From Agrypnia vestita (Eukaryota > Arthropoda > Insecta > Trichoptera > Phryganeidae), in contig JADDOH010002329.1 of the NCBI GenBank assembly GCA_016648135.1, positions 186,001 through 250,000 of the forward strand: 64,000 bases of DNA, written 5' to 3'. Shown here piece after piece: positions 42,870-54,830 of the stretch (the stretch's first letter is position 1; each line of letters begins with the position of its first letter). The notes below the pieces were generated by a model, which saw nothing but the letters and a program-made list of their open reading frames with translations, was not told the origin of the DNA and made no database searches. The translations under genes were made by a program, and so were the position numbers.

Positions 42870-45549
42870 TGTTAGATTTATACGCTAATTGCAGGTGCAT
42901 TACGAAATTAATTTTTGGGATTTTTTTAAATTTTCTAATGATACATTGAAATTATATTAAATTTTCAAAAACACATTCATTCACGGACGTCTATCAAGTA
43001 CTGAGACTTAATCCAACAGAATAATTTTGATCGTGTAAGATCACGAAATGTTGTGAAATAATGGTTTTCCAAGTTCATTTTATATTAATCAAGGGCAAAA
43101 AGAGCGAGTTAATTATTTATCAGAATGGGGTGACAAGCTTCTAACCTTTTAACCGTACAGAAAGGATTTTAAATTAACAATGTGTTATAAATTTATAATT
43201 ATATACTAAATTTACTTTACATTTTCCCGGAAGACTTAAAAATTTTAATTTCAATGTGTTGCTCCATTTTCTTGTAATGCTATGAATTAATTAACAATGT
43301 TTAATAATAATAATAAAGCCTTAACAAGGCTTTAACAATAGAGTGCAATAGAAGCTTTAAGAAAATGAACGGAGCAAGATTGATATTTCCTAGCGAGGAA
43401 ATGGTGCGCTGATATGCTGGCTAGCTTTATTTGATATTGAAACAACGTTGGCTAGCTATATTTGATATTGAAATTTTTATCTTTCGTCTGGTCTTGTAAA
43501 ATCAAATAACATACAAGATATCATTTATTGATTTGGTAGTTACTTCGTGGGGTAACATTTTAATTATTCAATTTTATTTCATTTTATTTTTTAACGAACA
43601 CACCCTCAGCAAGTCATTAATGACCCTAATATATGGCCTTAGAGTGACATCAGAGTACTAAAATATTTATACTTTGTGTATTAATATTTTATGAACATTT
43701 TGGTTACGATGTAATTACACAATATATTTTTTGTGATAAATTAATAATAAGTTCATAAAAAGGTCATAAAAACACGGTCATAATACCCCAGAAGGCACAA
43801 ACAAGAAAATTAATAATTAATTTAAATAATATTCACGACAAAGTAAAGAATTTCGCAAATCAAAATTAGGAATGATTTCTTGATTTTCATAAATGACATA
43901 ATACACTTTTTATGATAAATTAGTAATAAATAATGTCTTAATGATAAAATAAATTGTAAATAATATTCATAAAAATATAAAGATTATCACAAATCAATAA
44001 ATACAATTTAGGAATGATTAATATTATTTAAAAGACTAAGCGTAAAACACTCACAATTGTTTATTTATTATTATCTTCTCACTGCTTTTATTTTCTTTGT
44101 GATATTGTTTTAAAACTCTCGAAAAATCATCAATATTTATGACGGCAAAGTTCAACGCCACTCACAAATCAAAAATCTAATGTCACATGATGTGTATACA
44201 ATTGATAGTGACCTTTAAAGTACGTAAGTTACCAGGATAATTTAGTTTAGTAATAAACGATTGAGATTATTCAATTGTTTAAATATTATTTTGTGTGTAA
44301 TATTGTGCATAAATATATATTTCTAATTGCCAAAAATAACCCCGCGCCACGGAGAAAATCTAACAACGTTCGTATTTTTGCGATATTAAATAATAATTTT
44401 GCTCGTTTTTGAATGCATTCGGTCGAGTCTGAATGTAATAAATCTAACGGCTCTAACGGTAAGATGTTATGAAAATAAATTGCTTCATTTATACAGGGAA
44501 TATATAAATATATGTATTTTCTCTTCACCTTCGGTAAAATACATTAAACATGAAAAATATCCCCGAATATGTTTTTCGGTCGAATGTAAATTCTCCCTTT
44601 CCATTTTGCAGCTTCCTTAGTAAGATGTTGGGGTAACCGAATTTAGTGTGAAATACTGGGACAATAGCTTTTAAAATTGTACATTATTCACAAATACGTA
44701 AAATAAATTCTAATTCTAGTAATGTTTGTTTTTCTCAAATTAATTGTCTTTCTCGTTCTGTCGATAAATTATCAAATTTTCCTATCATTTTTAATAAAAA
44801 ATATAGCGGTTATATACTTCTCTATCATTAACATTTTCCCACTCGGGGTTGATTTTGGATATGTCAAATAATATGTAAATACATATTTACTGTAAACACA
44901 TATTTAAGGCCGCACAAACAATGACTAGCCGGGAATTAAGTTTAATATTTTTAAAGTTGCCATTTTTATAGAAGTTACGAATACATTGTAAATAACAACC
45001 AAAATCTAATTTCTTCAGACGATTATATGTTGTAAATATGACAACGAAAATACCGTTGTCATAAAATATTGCTTGGTAAATTTCCTTTGATTGACAGCTT
45101 TCATTTTATAATATGGTCCATTTTATATATTTCTCTAATCGGCCTATCGTTCGTATAAATTTACAAAATTGTTTATTTTTCAATAAAATCAGACTCAAAA
45201 AGGTTTAATCACGTTAAGTAACCCTGCCTGCGTCTTATAAATTATATTAGAATCGTAAAAGTAAACTGTAATAAATGGAAAATTGGAATATGATAAATGT
45301 TTATTCGCTTTAGACTATCGATATTAATTCACTTCCAACATTCAGCGCGGACAAACGGAATTAAAGTTATAATTTAACAATACTCGAAGTTCTTTTTTTC
45401 AATCCAAACATTTTTTCATAAGCTTCAACCGTTTGAATTAAAAGTTTTTAATTATACCTCTCTCCTGTACGTGGGTACCTACCTACACACAGTTTGTTCA
45501 TGAGCGGATTGTGATTCGTTTTGGTATTTACCTTCGCCGAGAAACTTTC
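42870..45549. other. Unassigned AT-rich DNA with a small tandem repeat
   Basis: Mostly AT-rich. A 31-bp unit with TGGCTAGCT-TATTTGATATTG is tandemly duplicated at 43418-43476. GTTACTTCGTGGGGTAACAT at 43540-43560 recurs near 56015 beside a hammerhead-like core. No exon recognised. Confidence 0.45.
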
Positions 45550-46640
45550 CATAACCGAGACTTTATTAATTAAATATACGATTTTAGTCGGACTATTCCA
45601 ATCGACTTTATAATGCATTTTCCGCCTTCCGCGCGGTAACTTTATTTAAACACGCTATAAAGCTTCGGCCGCGGCCGTCTGCGCCTAAATACAACGTAAG
45701 AAACCTCAAAAAATACGCGACACTACCTGCAGCGGTTATTTGAATATCCCGGTTCCGTCAGATATGACGGAATGTATCGCGTTATTGTCATTTTTATACC
45801 GCCCCCCGCGCCTGATCGCCCCCGTCGTCTGAAAAACATTTATTTCGTAGTTAAATGCCTCTCTGTCTCGGTATTCTCCGGCCGACTTCCTGCGCACCGC
45901 CGCAAATGGCTCTCCTCACCGGCGAAGGGGGCATTTTATTCCTTCGTTTTATTTGCCTCCCCTCGGCGCGAGTTACATAGCCGCTTTTTGATTGACAGTC
46001 TCTATTATCGATTTTCGTTACGAAACATTAAGTGTTGCGGGCCGATAAAATACGGAAACGCGTCTAAATAGAATCACGGCCGAGGCGCGGCGTGGAAGCG
46101 GTCCGCGGGCAATTTTCGCGGCAATTTGGAGGGATTAGTGTGTCTAATAGTTAAAAGAGTCCCCGAGCATCCCGTGAATAAGTAAGCGACACCCCCGCCG
46201 CGTGAACTCGCCCGCGTCTATTTTCGTTCCGGTCTTTCTTCGCGAATACCTTCGGCCGCCAAAGCCTCCGTAAGTGGCGTCGGGCGGAAGCTCTGCCCTA
46301 TCGCCGATCGGGCGGGCCGCCACCCCTGCGGGCTATCTGAGCATCGAAGACAGTTGACCTCCGCGCCGGCACGCCGCGCGCCGATTCTAAAATAAAACGC
46401 CAATTAGGTGGGGAATATGCCGGGCCCTCGCCCCCGCCCTGCCGTGTTTGTTTTGGATACTTTTAATATTTATTTTATTATTTTAACGGCCTTTTCGTGT
46501 TCCCGCGACCGGGGCAGTTCGCCGCCCGTGGCAGGTGTTTCACTTTTATCGGGCCTGTGTTTTATGTTTATCCAAATTAATGCTTCTAAAGTCTTCTTCT
46601 ATCCGATTACTTTGGGATTTAATTTTTTTTTTTAATTAAG
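45550..46640. promoter_or_regulatory. CpG-rich island, candidate regulatory or exon-bearing DNA
   Basis: About 1.1 kb of low-repeat sequence that is the most CpG-rich block of the window (for example GCTTCGGCCGCGGCCGTCTG near 45661 and CGCCGGCACGCCGCGCGCCG near 46363). Chance frames up to 99 codons appear on both strands, but none has a recognisable domain. TTCCGTCA-GATA-TGACGGAA (45753-45772) is a perfect 8-bp hairpin. In this AT-rich context such a block suggests a promoter, UTR or conserved non-coding element of a neighbouring gene; the sequence alone does not decide. Confidence 0.35.
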
Positions 46641-46659
46641 CTTCATACGTCGCTCAAAT

Positions 46660-46860
46660 TTAGTCTAGTTGTACTCGAGGGAAACCAAGAAACCGCTTTA
46701 GAAGCTACTGGACTGACGACTTCATTCAATTGTGTGGAAATACTTGGCAAAAAATAACACAACGGAAGGACCTTCATCCAGCGCTAGACAGAAAACTGCT
46801 CTTTTAATAATGTTACTGAAACATGTAAAACATAAATAAATTTCGTTTAATCACCATGTA
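46660..46860 (+). pseudogene. LINE C-terminal fragment with polyA signal
   Basis: Plus frame: TRGKPRNRFRSYWTDDFIQL, CGNTWQKITQRKDLHPALDR and KLLF, then a stop. This corresponds to the GRP-x-x-RW-DDI-x-x-x-AG-x-W block that closes many LINE reverse transcriptases. ACATAAATAAATTTC follows as a 3' end. It is related in kind, not closely, to the RTE fragments elsewhere. Truncated and inactive. Confidence 0.6.
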
Positions 46861-46874
46861 AAAATGTAATATTT

Positions 46875-47130
46875 ATATTACGGTCGTTCGACATATTTAG
46901 GTATTGAAACATAACGGATATTTTATGCGAACCGTGTAGAAATTCAATTCTTGATGTTTCACTAGGAGTCACTTCACAGCATCATCATTTCTTCTCGGGG
47001 TCAAGGACGTACTAATTACGTGCGTAAGTATGCCCTTGACCTCCGTGGTGAGAGGACACTCCCTTCAAGACGCTGTGATACGACTCCAGCGAAACGCTGA
47101 GAACCGAATATCTATCTACACATCCATACG
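46875..47130. repeat. Decayed relative of the 40463 palindrome
   Basis: ATTACGGTCGTTCGACATAT and ACGGATATTTTATGCGAACC match 40448-40500. Read on the plus strand, CGCTGTGATACGACTCC, AGCGAAACGCTGAG, and on the minus strand GCTGTGAAGTGACTCC, TAGTGAAACATCAAG, are two facing, decayed hammerhead-like cores (CTGTGA for CTGATGA). Confidence 0.5.
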
Positions 47131-47204
47131 ATTCTAATAAGAAATACGTTTTTATTTCAATAGCTAAATATCACCATTTGTACAAATTGCACCATATTCG
47201 TCCA

Positions 47205-47285
47205 AAAAAACTCTCTCTAGGGATAAAATTTAGTAACTGTGTTCTTAGAACATACTTTCATAAAAAAATAATGTTTAAAAATATT
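47205..47285 (+). repeat. GTCTC-family tail, solo
   Basis: CTAGGGATAAAATTTAGTAA and CTGTGTTCTTAGAACATACT match the tail at 14085-14140 without an adjoining arm. Confidence 0.7.
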
Positions 47286-48755
47286 ACATATTTATATATC
47301 GGTCTCGCCACATTTTCCCGTGGAGTATGAATTGTGTAAAAATGTACGCTAGTGTAAAAGAATTCTCATAAAAATATCGTAAGATAATAAGCCCCACCCA
47401 CTGCTTCCACCGCTCCCCGCTGAGCCTTGGATTAGTTTCCCTATTTTTTTCATTAAAGCTACCGACTGCTTTCAATTAATAATTGTGATAAAGAATTGAA
47501 TTTAATTCCGTACAATATCGTGTTTATTCGCTTTACTGTCTCAATTTGTAACATTTTCAACATGGTGTAATCTTTTTTAATTACGTTTTTATCGACCGCC
47601 GCTAGATGGGAGCTGGTTAAGTGTGTCGCTAAGCGAAGACGCAGTTTAATTTTTCCTATGGCTGTACCACGCCGCGGGGCTATTACTTGTTCTTCATTTT
47701 AAAAGAATTAAACGATAATGTAATCCGCCAGAGCTTCCCTCAGTGACAGCAATAAGCTAAAATACATTTTATTATTTTTTAAAAATATTTTAAGGTAATT
47801 AATAATTTATAATAAAATATATATTAATTTTTTTTTAGATTTAGAGCTTTGTTTTTCTCTCTTTTTCAATACATTTGTTTTCGGATTACGTAAGAAGAAT
47901 AATTACTCACATACTTGGAATATAACCACTTTATTAAAGTGTTTCGGCACTCTCGTCGCAATACTTATCGTTAGCATTATAAGGATGTTAAAAAAATCTT
48001 AAAAAATTAGAATTTATTGGGACGCCTTTGGCGACATTTATTTTTTAATATTCTTTACTCTGCGTTCTTGTATTTCATTTCTTACAAACAGTGCTCGGCA
48101 AGAAAATGGATAATAATGTTGTATTAAGTTTTCATTTTAATTTTATTATATGCCCTAGCCACGTTATTTCCATCATTACGTAAATGGATTCCAAAATTTT
48201 TTCTTTTTCCTTTTTATCATATTAGAGATTACATGCTGAGTTCTGCTTGTTCTGAGAATATCCAATTTTGTGTTATTTAATTACATTTTTATTTAGACTT
48301 TCCAGATTGACATAATGTGAACTTTTTGAATTGGATTTTACGGGTCTGGTTTATAATATTGTTTTTGGACTATCACTAATCTTTCACATTCATAAACAAT
48401 AATAATTCACTAGCCTTTCATTTGTTCTTTGGTCTACTGAGTATTAAGAATAAAAAAATCACTCAATACATTTTATTTTTCATCTATAGTTTTGAGAGAA
48501 GTACTCTCTGTTACTCTCAAAACTTACTTATACATGAGGTGTATTTAATTAATAATTATAAGTACGATATGTTCTCAATATGTTCTAAATATGAACTTTT
48601 TGAATAGGAAATATGTATAATAGTTTGAAGTATTAGGTAACGTAATATTATTCATATGTCGTTTCTACAATTTCCTTTTCATTGTCAATCCTTTAAAATG
48701 TACCGAGTTAGTTTCGTAATTGTAAATTGTGTGACACCACAAAATAAAACAATAT
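47286..48755. other. Unassigned AT-rich DNA
   Basis: A short GC-richer stretch lies at 47580-47690 (CGACCGCCGCTAGATGGG). No gene recognised. Confidence 0.4.
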
Positions 48756-49247
48756 ATATATATAAAAAGAAACCCGTGTTTCCCTATCCGACAAGTTTTC
48801 TCCACAACCACCCACCGGTAGTTATGGTGGTGGATAGCCCTTGGTGTCACATCGAGAATATGCAAGTTTGGTGGGGGTTGGTGAGCGTGGGTGGGAGTGG
48901 GTGATGAAAGTGTGCTTTCTAGCACATTGTTTTGTTATGGGAAGGCCGCAAATGCTTCAGATTGTTTCAAAATAGGCGCGCCGACTGTGTCCTTGAGTCT
49001 AGAAGGTTCCGGAAATACCTGCTCTAGAAAATTCTGGAAGGAGAAGGTTCTAGAAAATTCCCGAAAGTTCTATAAGGTTCTAAACTGCGTGGCGGAATGT
49101 ATCGGTGTGTCTAGAAGATTCCTGTACATTTGATACATTTCTTGAAAGTCCTGGAAGGAGAATGTTCTAGAAGATTCGCGAAAATGCTATGACGATCCAA
49201 ACAGTGTATAAAAATTTACGCGTGCGAAGCCGCGCGGGCATAGCTAG
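48756..49247 (+). mobile_element. Helitron-like non-autonomous element, 3' end
   Basis: Ends GCGTGCGAAGCCGCGCGGGC, ATAGCTAG and is followed by T, matching Helitron 3' ends (GC-rich hairpin, CTAG, insertion before T). The body shares AACCCGTGTTTCCCTATCCG, AGCACATTGTTTTGTTATGG and GGTGTGTCTAGA with the opposed copy at 51236-51622. This copy has about 125 bp extra of AGAAGGTTC / CTAGAAAATTC short repeats. The 5' end is not defined. Confidence 0.75.
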
Positions 49248-50116
49248 TTCTATATAAATTGTTAATAGTATCTATCCTGATATATTTTAGTGTGAAAAAA
49301 TAAAAGTGGACGTTTAAAATCACAAATTTACTCCATATAATTTTTTATGTATATTGGTAGTAAAAAATTGTTTGTAATTATCTTTTAAAATCATGTTTTT
49401 CCTACCTGCCTGTTGTGCGCTACGAATTATTTGTAATGTTTGTACAAAAAAATGAACTATTATAGGTGCGGGCAATTTGTGTAATTGTTATTTGCCCACT
49501 TGCCTGAGCTCGGGGCAAAGCTTGTAATATCCGTTTACATAAGCTTTTAATTTATTGAAGTTTATTCAGTGGATTTTTATCGACAACGAATCAATATCGT
49601 ATTTTTTTCTGCATTCGATGTCACGTGCGTCTACGTGAGCCGTCTGAATTATTGCACATTAAACATAATAATATTTGTTGGAAAATAGCTAAAAGTTCTT
49701 ACTTTTAGCTATTTTTTATTAAAATAGCTAAATGTTCTTCGGCAATTTGATAACTCTCAACTAATTTATCTCTCCTTTATATTAAGGTGTCTCTTGTTTC
49801 ACATCCCACGTCACGAGATTCTTCTCCTAAATTCACTCTTCTATCTTCCCAAAAATATCCCAGCATGGTTAACTGGACTCCTACCTAATACATTTTGTAT
49901 ATGGGTTGGGCTCCCAAATTAACTTTAACTATTTAATATTTATTTAATGTTTTTAGAATGAAAATAAAACAATTGTTTTTGATTTTACTCATTTACTTAA
50001 AACGGGTTACGCCCTATAAAGATATTATTAACCTGCTTATTTTACTCAGCAACTTCTTCTTCTTCTTTCGTAGGGGATCAGATGGGGACAACTTATTTTG
50101 TATTATTGATTTATCT
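49248..50116. other. Unassigned, with a hairpin
   Basis: AAAATAGCTAAAAG (49682-49695) and CTTTTAGCTATTTT (49702-49715) form a perfect 14-bp stem around TTCTTA, and AAAATAGCTAAA recurs at 49721. Otherwise nothing recognised. Confidence 0.5.
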
Positions 50117-50385
50117 GGCGTTAACATGTAGAGATTATTCACGATGATCATAAAATTGGGTAAAAAACATTAACCTTTACGTGATTTGAATAATATTTTT
50201 ATATTTTACTACTCAAGTTTCGAGAATAACAGAATCTCTCATGGACAGTATTATTAAACTATTTAAAAAAATATTGTTAAACTCATGTAAGGCATTCATG
50301 TATAAATATATATATATATAAAGTAAAAAACTCATGAATAGCAAAGTTAATGTTTTTCACCCAATTTAATTATAATCAACTTATT
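50117..50385 (+). repeat. GGCGTTAACAT repeat family, copy 3
   Basis: The left end GGCGTTAACATGTAGAGATT corresponds to 14920. AAATTGGGTAAAAAACATTA (50152) is inverted near 50347 as TAATGTTTTTCACCCAATTT, so this copy is palindromic at its ends. Confidence 0.7.
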
Positions 50386-50689
50386 TTGTATTTGCATTTT
50401 TGACTGCTGTATTATCAATGGTAATCTATATCAAAACTTATATATAATGTGTATGCATGAAATGAAAGAGACAACATTATTTTGAGGCTTTATATAAATT
50501 TTCCATTACACCAAGTGATTCTAAGTAATTTTTTTTTTTCAATACTTTATTTAATCCTATATAACTAGTAATAAAAAAATCAAGAATATTATTTCATAGC
50601 AGTATGCTGGCAACGATTCTTTTCGGCAACAATTCTTCAATAATATGAAGTTTTTTAAAGATTGTTTTTGATAGCAATGAAGGTGGTGT
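50386..50689. other. Unassigned AT-rich DNA
   Basis: Nothing recognised. Confidence 0.4.
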
Positions 50690-51060
50690 ATTCGGAGATA
50701 ATGTAGACAGCATATCAAAAAGCTTTCGCTTTCGCCAACGATATGACTGGCCAGTTTTCAAAGTGCGATCGGGCTACACTTAGTGGTCGACTCATCACGG
50801 CAATCACCGATGGGGTTAATGTGGAAAGGGATTCTTGTCAATTTAGTTTGGTTTTGTTTCCTTTCGAAGGCTTTCTGGCATTAGTGTCGGATTTTTCCGC
50901 CGGCCGAGGGGGGGCTCCGCTCGCCCCGTGATCTTATCGGGAGTTTTTCATTATTTCACCACTCATTAATCAAACGGGTTAAAATAGCTGGTCTGCCGAC
51001 ACGGGGTGGGAGGCCGCGGCCTCACCCTGTTTTTTATCAATCCTAGTCGCTTATTATTCA
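50690..51060. other. GC-richer low-repeat island
   Basis: Contains TTTTTCCGCCGGCCGAGGGG near 50893 and a 62-codon plus frame without motif. Candidate regulatory DNA. Confidence 0.3.
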
Positions 51061-51235
51061 ACCCCATCTCCGCCCATGTTCGCTTTATTATTGCTGCTTG
51101 TGCTGAATAAAACAACCCTTTTACCCTCAACAATTTACAACATAGAGAAAACAGTACATTTTCTCGCCGAAGTGAGATTATGGAAAAATTATTCGATGCA
51201 TAGTCGAAGTATTTTTATAAAAATACTAGCTGTGC

Positions 51236-51622
51236 CCGCGCGGCTTCGCACGCGTAGATTTTTAGAGCACTGTTTGGATCGTCGTAGAACTTTCGCGAAC
51301 CTTCTAGAACATTCTTTTTCCAGAACTTTCAAGAAATTCGAATGTACAAGAACCATCTAGACACACCGACACATTCCGCCACTCTTTTTGAAACAATCTG
51401 AAGCATTTGCGGCCTTCCCATAACAAAACAATGTGCTAAAAAGCACATTTTCGTCACCCACTCCCACCCACGCACAGCCACCCCCACCAAACTGGCACAT
51501 TTTTGATGTGACACCATGGGCTATCTACCACCATAACCACTAGGGGGTGGTAGTATCTGGTTGTGAAGAAAACTTGGCGGATAGGGAAACACGGGTTTCT
51601 TTTTATTTATATATATTGATTG
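51236..51622 (-). mobile_element. Helitron-like non-autonomous element, 3' end
   Basis: The minus-strand end reads GCGTGCGAAGCCGCGCGGGC, ACAGCTAG followed by T. The body matches 48756-49247 in reverse orientation but lacks its extra 125 bp and has a longer ACTACCACCCCCTAGTGG region. 5' end undefined. Confidence 0.75.
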
Positions 51623-51929
51623 ATTTTTTTTACTTCTTACTAACTTGCCATCATGCCGTTTCTCCGTAGAGATAATCCGAAAGGATAGAGCGCCATACTC
51701 TTCTGTTCCGACACACAACTCTCGCCTCATACACGATTGTTGAGGCTTCTTACAGGACTATCTTACATTATCTTATTGTTTTTAAGAAAGTTTTTTTTTT
51801 GTTTATTTTTAAATTTATAAATTTGTATTTTTAGCTGATCAGAACGGGGATCTCTTGCTTTGACCAGCAATGGGCTGTTATCTCTAAATACACCTACCAC
51901 AATTATTTTATTTTTATTCCGATTTTAAT

Positions 51930-52150
51930 CTTCTTTGTACCCTAGCCGTTTAATGAACGTTGGCTGTCATGTTGGCTATCATTACTTTATTAACTGCGGC
52001 CCGGAATAGCTTTACAGTAGACTTCCAAAACGACTGTCTTAAGTTTTCAGCAATGATGTTCCCCTTCTTCCAGGGCCCCGACTTACTGCAACCTTCCCTG
52101 CTTTAGGGGTGCAAGGTCTCGTACTTTTCTGGATATCTCGTCATATGTCA
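51930..52150 (-). repeat. Dispersed repeat shared with 27040-27275
   Basis: See the partner copy. Its minus-strand frame includes KKGNIIAENLRQSFWKSTVK and RAAVNKVMIANMTA, giving a LINE-like impression without a firm family. Confidence 0.55.
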
Positions 52151-52703
52151 GAGATATTGAAGTTTTCGTATTTTGATTGTTTTAATTACTTCTTATACTG
52201 TTTTTTACTCGTCTGAATCAAAAAGTCATCATTTGGTACTCTGTACAATCCAGCTTATTTTGAGTATTCTTTAATTGATCCACAATTCGATTGCCTCAAG
52301 TCGATTCTTCGGTAAGCGTCCGTGCTTTCCATTCCATAAAATAATATTGAAAACACGACAGAATTTTATAGATCTATATATTTTGACTAATACAACATAT
52401 TAACGCTTTTTTTTCCAAAATTTCTATTTGGATTCCGTTGTTCCACCTTCGCTCTCTCCTACGCTACTCGGTGCCACTGGAAGTTCAATATTTATTTGCA
52501 GAGCCTCTTTTTTTCTATGGTCATCATTATTGTCTATTGAGAATCCAGGCTGCAGAGAATAGACACATAGACACCTAACAAGAGTAACGGATGTGATAAT
52601 AGGCGACCAAATCGGGAATGAAAAAAGTATTTCCAATAATTAATTTTAAAAAATATACGAGCATGTTATCATAATCAAAAATTTTCAAAGAGCTCTAATA
52701 ATA
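52151..52703. other. Unassigned
   Basis: A 70-codon minus frame at 52424-52636 lacks a recognised motif. Otherwise nothing assigned. Confidence 0.35.
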
Positions 52704-52711
52704 CATTATAG

Positions 52712-52985
52712 AAGTTTCACAAAAACGAGGCTATGCATACGATAAACGTGTATGAGAGTCTTTTTATACGATGGCCCAGGGCTTACAACCTGTAAAGCTG
52801 GCTTAAGTGATCACTCCACACAATGCAACTTCACCAATTCCATGCTAATAAAATCCACATATCAAATTTTGAAAGTTCTATAGGTATGTGTTCAAATCTG
52901 AGAACCTTTACTTTATTTGAATGTTTATCTTAATTAATTAATCATCCCTCTGGGGACAAAATCCAGTAACTATGTTCCTAAAACA
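52712..52985 (+). repeat. GTCTC-family element with tail
   Basis: AGTTTCACAAAAACGAGGC begins the arm; GCTTAAGTGATCACTCCACA follows. The distal TCAAATCTGAGAACC and the tail CCCTCTGGGGACAAAATCC with ATGTTCCTAAAACATAC complete it, all in plus orientation. Confidence 0.9.
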
Positions 52986-53449
52986 TACCTATATAAATAT
53001 ATTGTTTGTTAGCTTTAATAATATTTTAGTTAATTTAATATCATGCAAATTTACAACTTAAGGTATGCGGTTTAGAATGTTTAATGTAATGTGTATAAAA
53101 TATATATTATTTTACACGGGCTCTTTTGATAACACCTGTATAATTACAGTTATAAATGTCCAAAACTTTTATTCCCCAATGTACTCTGTGACAAATGTAC
53201 GATGAACTTTAAAAATAAATATTTCGTCCACCACACCAATTGTCGGCCCGAATAAATCACCATATTCTTGTAAAGAATAAATTTTCTTTTGTTCAGTTCA
53301 TTAAAAAAAAAATTCAAAGCTATTTTCGGACAAGAAATTCAAAAGACGATAACTTTAATGTACTTATATTTACAGCTGGAAATGTATGTTGTCTGTCGGA
53401 ATATAATATTTTCAATTCATTAAATTTATTTACTTTTTTATCTTCTTCT
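52986..53449. other. Unassigned AT-rich DNA
   Basis: A 75-codon plus frame at 53240-53467 lacks motifs. Confidence 0.35.
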
Positions 53450-54045
53450 AGTTTAAACTTCGGATGAATCGATACGCACTTCTTCTGATACGATACCGAT
53501 ACCGATATTTATAAAAAAGTATCGATGATACCGATACCGATATTGATGCGGACAGTGAAGATTTCAAAAGGTGTAAAAAGTTGTGGGTTTAGATTAGAAA
53601 TTACTTGTATAATATTTATTTAGAAGGTTAACTTTATAATTACAAATTTGAAATTTAACATTATGTTCAGATTATTATATAAGTAGCTTGTTGGTGTAAT
53701 AGTCACGGTGCTCACCTAGTGATCTGGTGGTCGGTGGTTCGACCCACATTCCAGGGCACCAGCGATTCAGTCCTATTTTCATAGCACAGGATTTTGGCTT
53801 AGTTTGAGAATAGTAAGAATATTGATGCGACACGTATTCCGGATAAAATTATGAAACGCGGGGATTTCCCGAGCGTAGATAAATTATGTCGCGTTTAAAT
53901 ATGAACGAATTAAGCGCAAAGATGGCGCGTTTTCACATCGATTATCTATAGTGCGAAATTCAAAATATATCGGTGTATCGGCAAATTAATATCGGCGATT
54001 CCAATATATCGGAAACCCCACGGATCGGATGCATCCCTAGTTCAA
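53450..54045. mobile_element. Possible hAT-like element with CGATAC repeats
   Basis: The right end GGATCGGATGCATCCCTAG resembles hAT terminal repeats. The left side has TTCGGATGAATCGATAC. Flanks TTTAAACT and TTCAAACG are a possible decayed 8-bp target duplication. Both ends carry ATCGG / CCGATAC short repeats (53487-53550 and 53969-54015). A tRNA-like SINE is nested inside. No transposase. Confidence 0.45.
53683..53830 (+). repeat. tRNA-derived SINE
   Basis: GTAGCTTGTTGGTGTAATAG (A box) and GGTGGTTCGACCCAC (B box, 53733-53747) are at tRNA-like spacing, followed by a non-tRNA body. The B box is the best of the four SINE heads in this window. Confidence 0.6.
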
Positions 54046-54559
54046 ACGAATTAAATAGAGTTTGCACAGCATCTTAGTTTTGTGCAATACTGCTTATAAA
54101 TTGTCTGCAATATATTAAAGTACTTAATATTTTTAATTACTTAATTATATAAATTAAATTATTATCATACCAGCAAGGGAATTCCTTTCATATTAAGAAC
54201 GTTTAGCTCACTTAAAATATTTACATTAAATGATTCCATTAAAAAACTCCAAAATAAATACAATGAACAATATCATAAATTAGATAAGATACACGTAATA
54301 AAATTAAGCGAATAGATTTACAATAAATAGTCATTGAGCAGCTACTCTTGATGACTCAAATTTACACAAAAAATATCTGTTTATTATGCATGCTCATTAT
54401 TTAGGGTTTAGTCTATTAATAGGAGAGTATTTTTGATGAAAAATATTGATTTCATTAAAATGAAACAAGGTTTGCATATTTCTTGAAAATACACGGAACA
54501 AAATGGACAATTAAAAGTCAGGGGCATCCGTTAACATTAATTATTTTATGCAAAAATAT
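54046..54559. other. Unassigned AT-rich DNA
   Basis: Nothing recognised. Confidence 0.4.
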
Positions 54560-54740
54560 TAGATCAGCTATTTTTCATCTATAAGACTTTGCATCTATAA
54601 GATATATCTATATAACAAAAATGTATTGTGGACATATCTTAAAAAAATTAATTAAACTTTTTCTATTGTCTGAATGTGAGTCGTATTATGTGGTGACCAA
54701 AATGGGCTACAGTATTCAATATTCTCACTAAAAATTATAC
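54560..54740 (-). pseudogene. Jockey/CR1-like LINE fragment
   Basis: The minus strand reads NIEYCSPFWSPHNTTHIQTI, EK, then after a stop or frameshift INFLRYVHNTF. It corresponds to the EYCSP-W-P and KFLRYI blocks that precede the region found at 7522-7989. Short and inactive. Confidence 0.6.
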
Positions 54741-54754
54741 ATATACAAGCGGTA

Positions 54755-54830
54755 CACCAGTGAAAAATCGCGGGAAATAATAATAATGACTTGCCTTACA
54801 TGCGCTGATTGTGTGTCACCCTAATTATCT
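54755..54830 (+). repeat. Dispersed repeat shared with 7195-7282
   Basis: GTGAAAAATCGCGGGAAATA, AATGACTTGCCTTACATGCG and CTGATTGTGTGTCA match the minus strand of the partner. Confidence 0.6.

Noticed and set aside
49682..49715. Hairpin resembling a bacterial rho-independent terminator
   Set aside because: The window is plainly eukaryotic, and no gene ends here; it is just a short inverted repeat.
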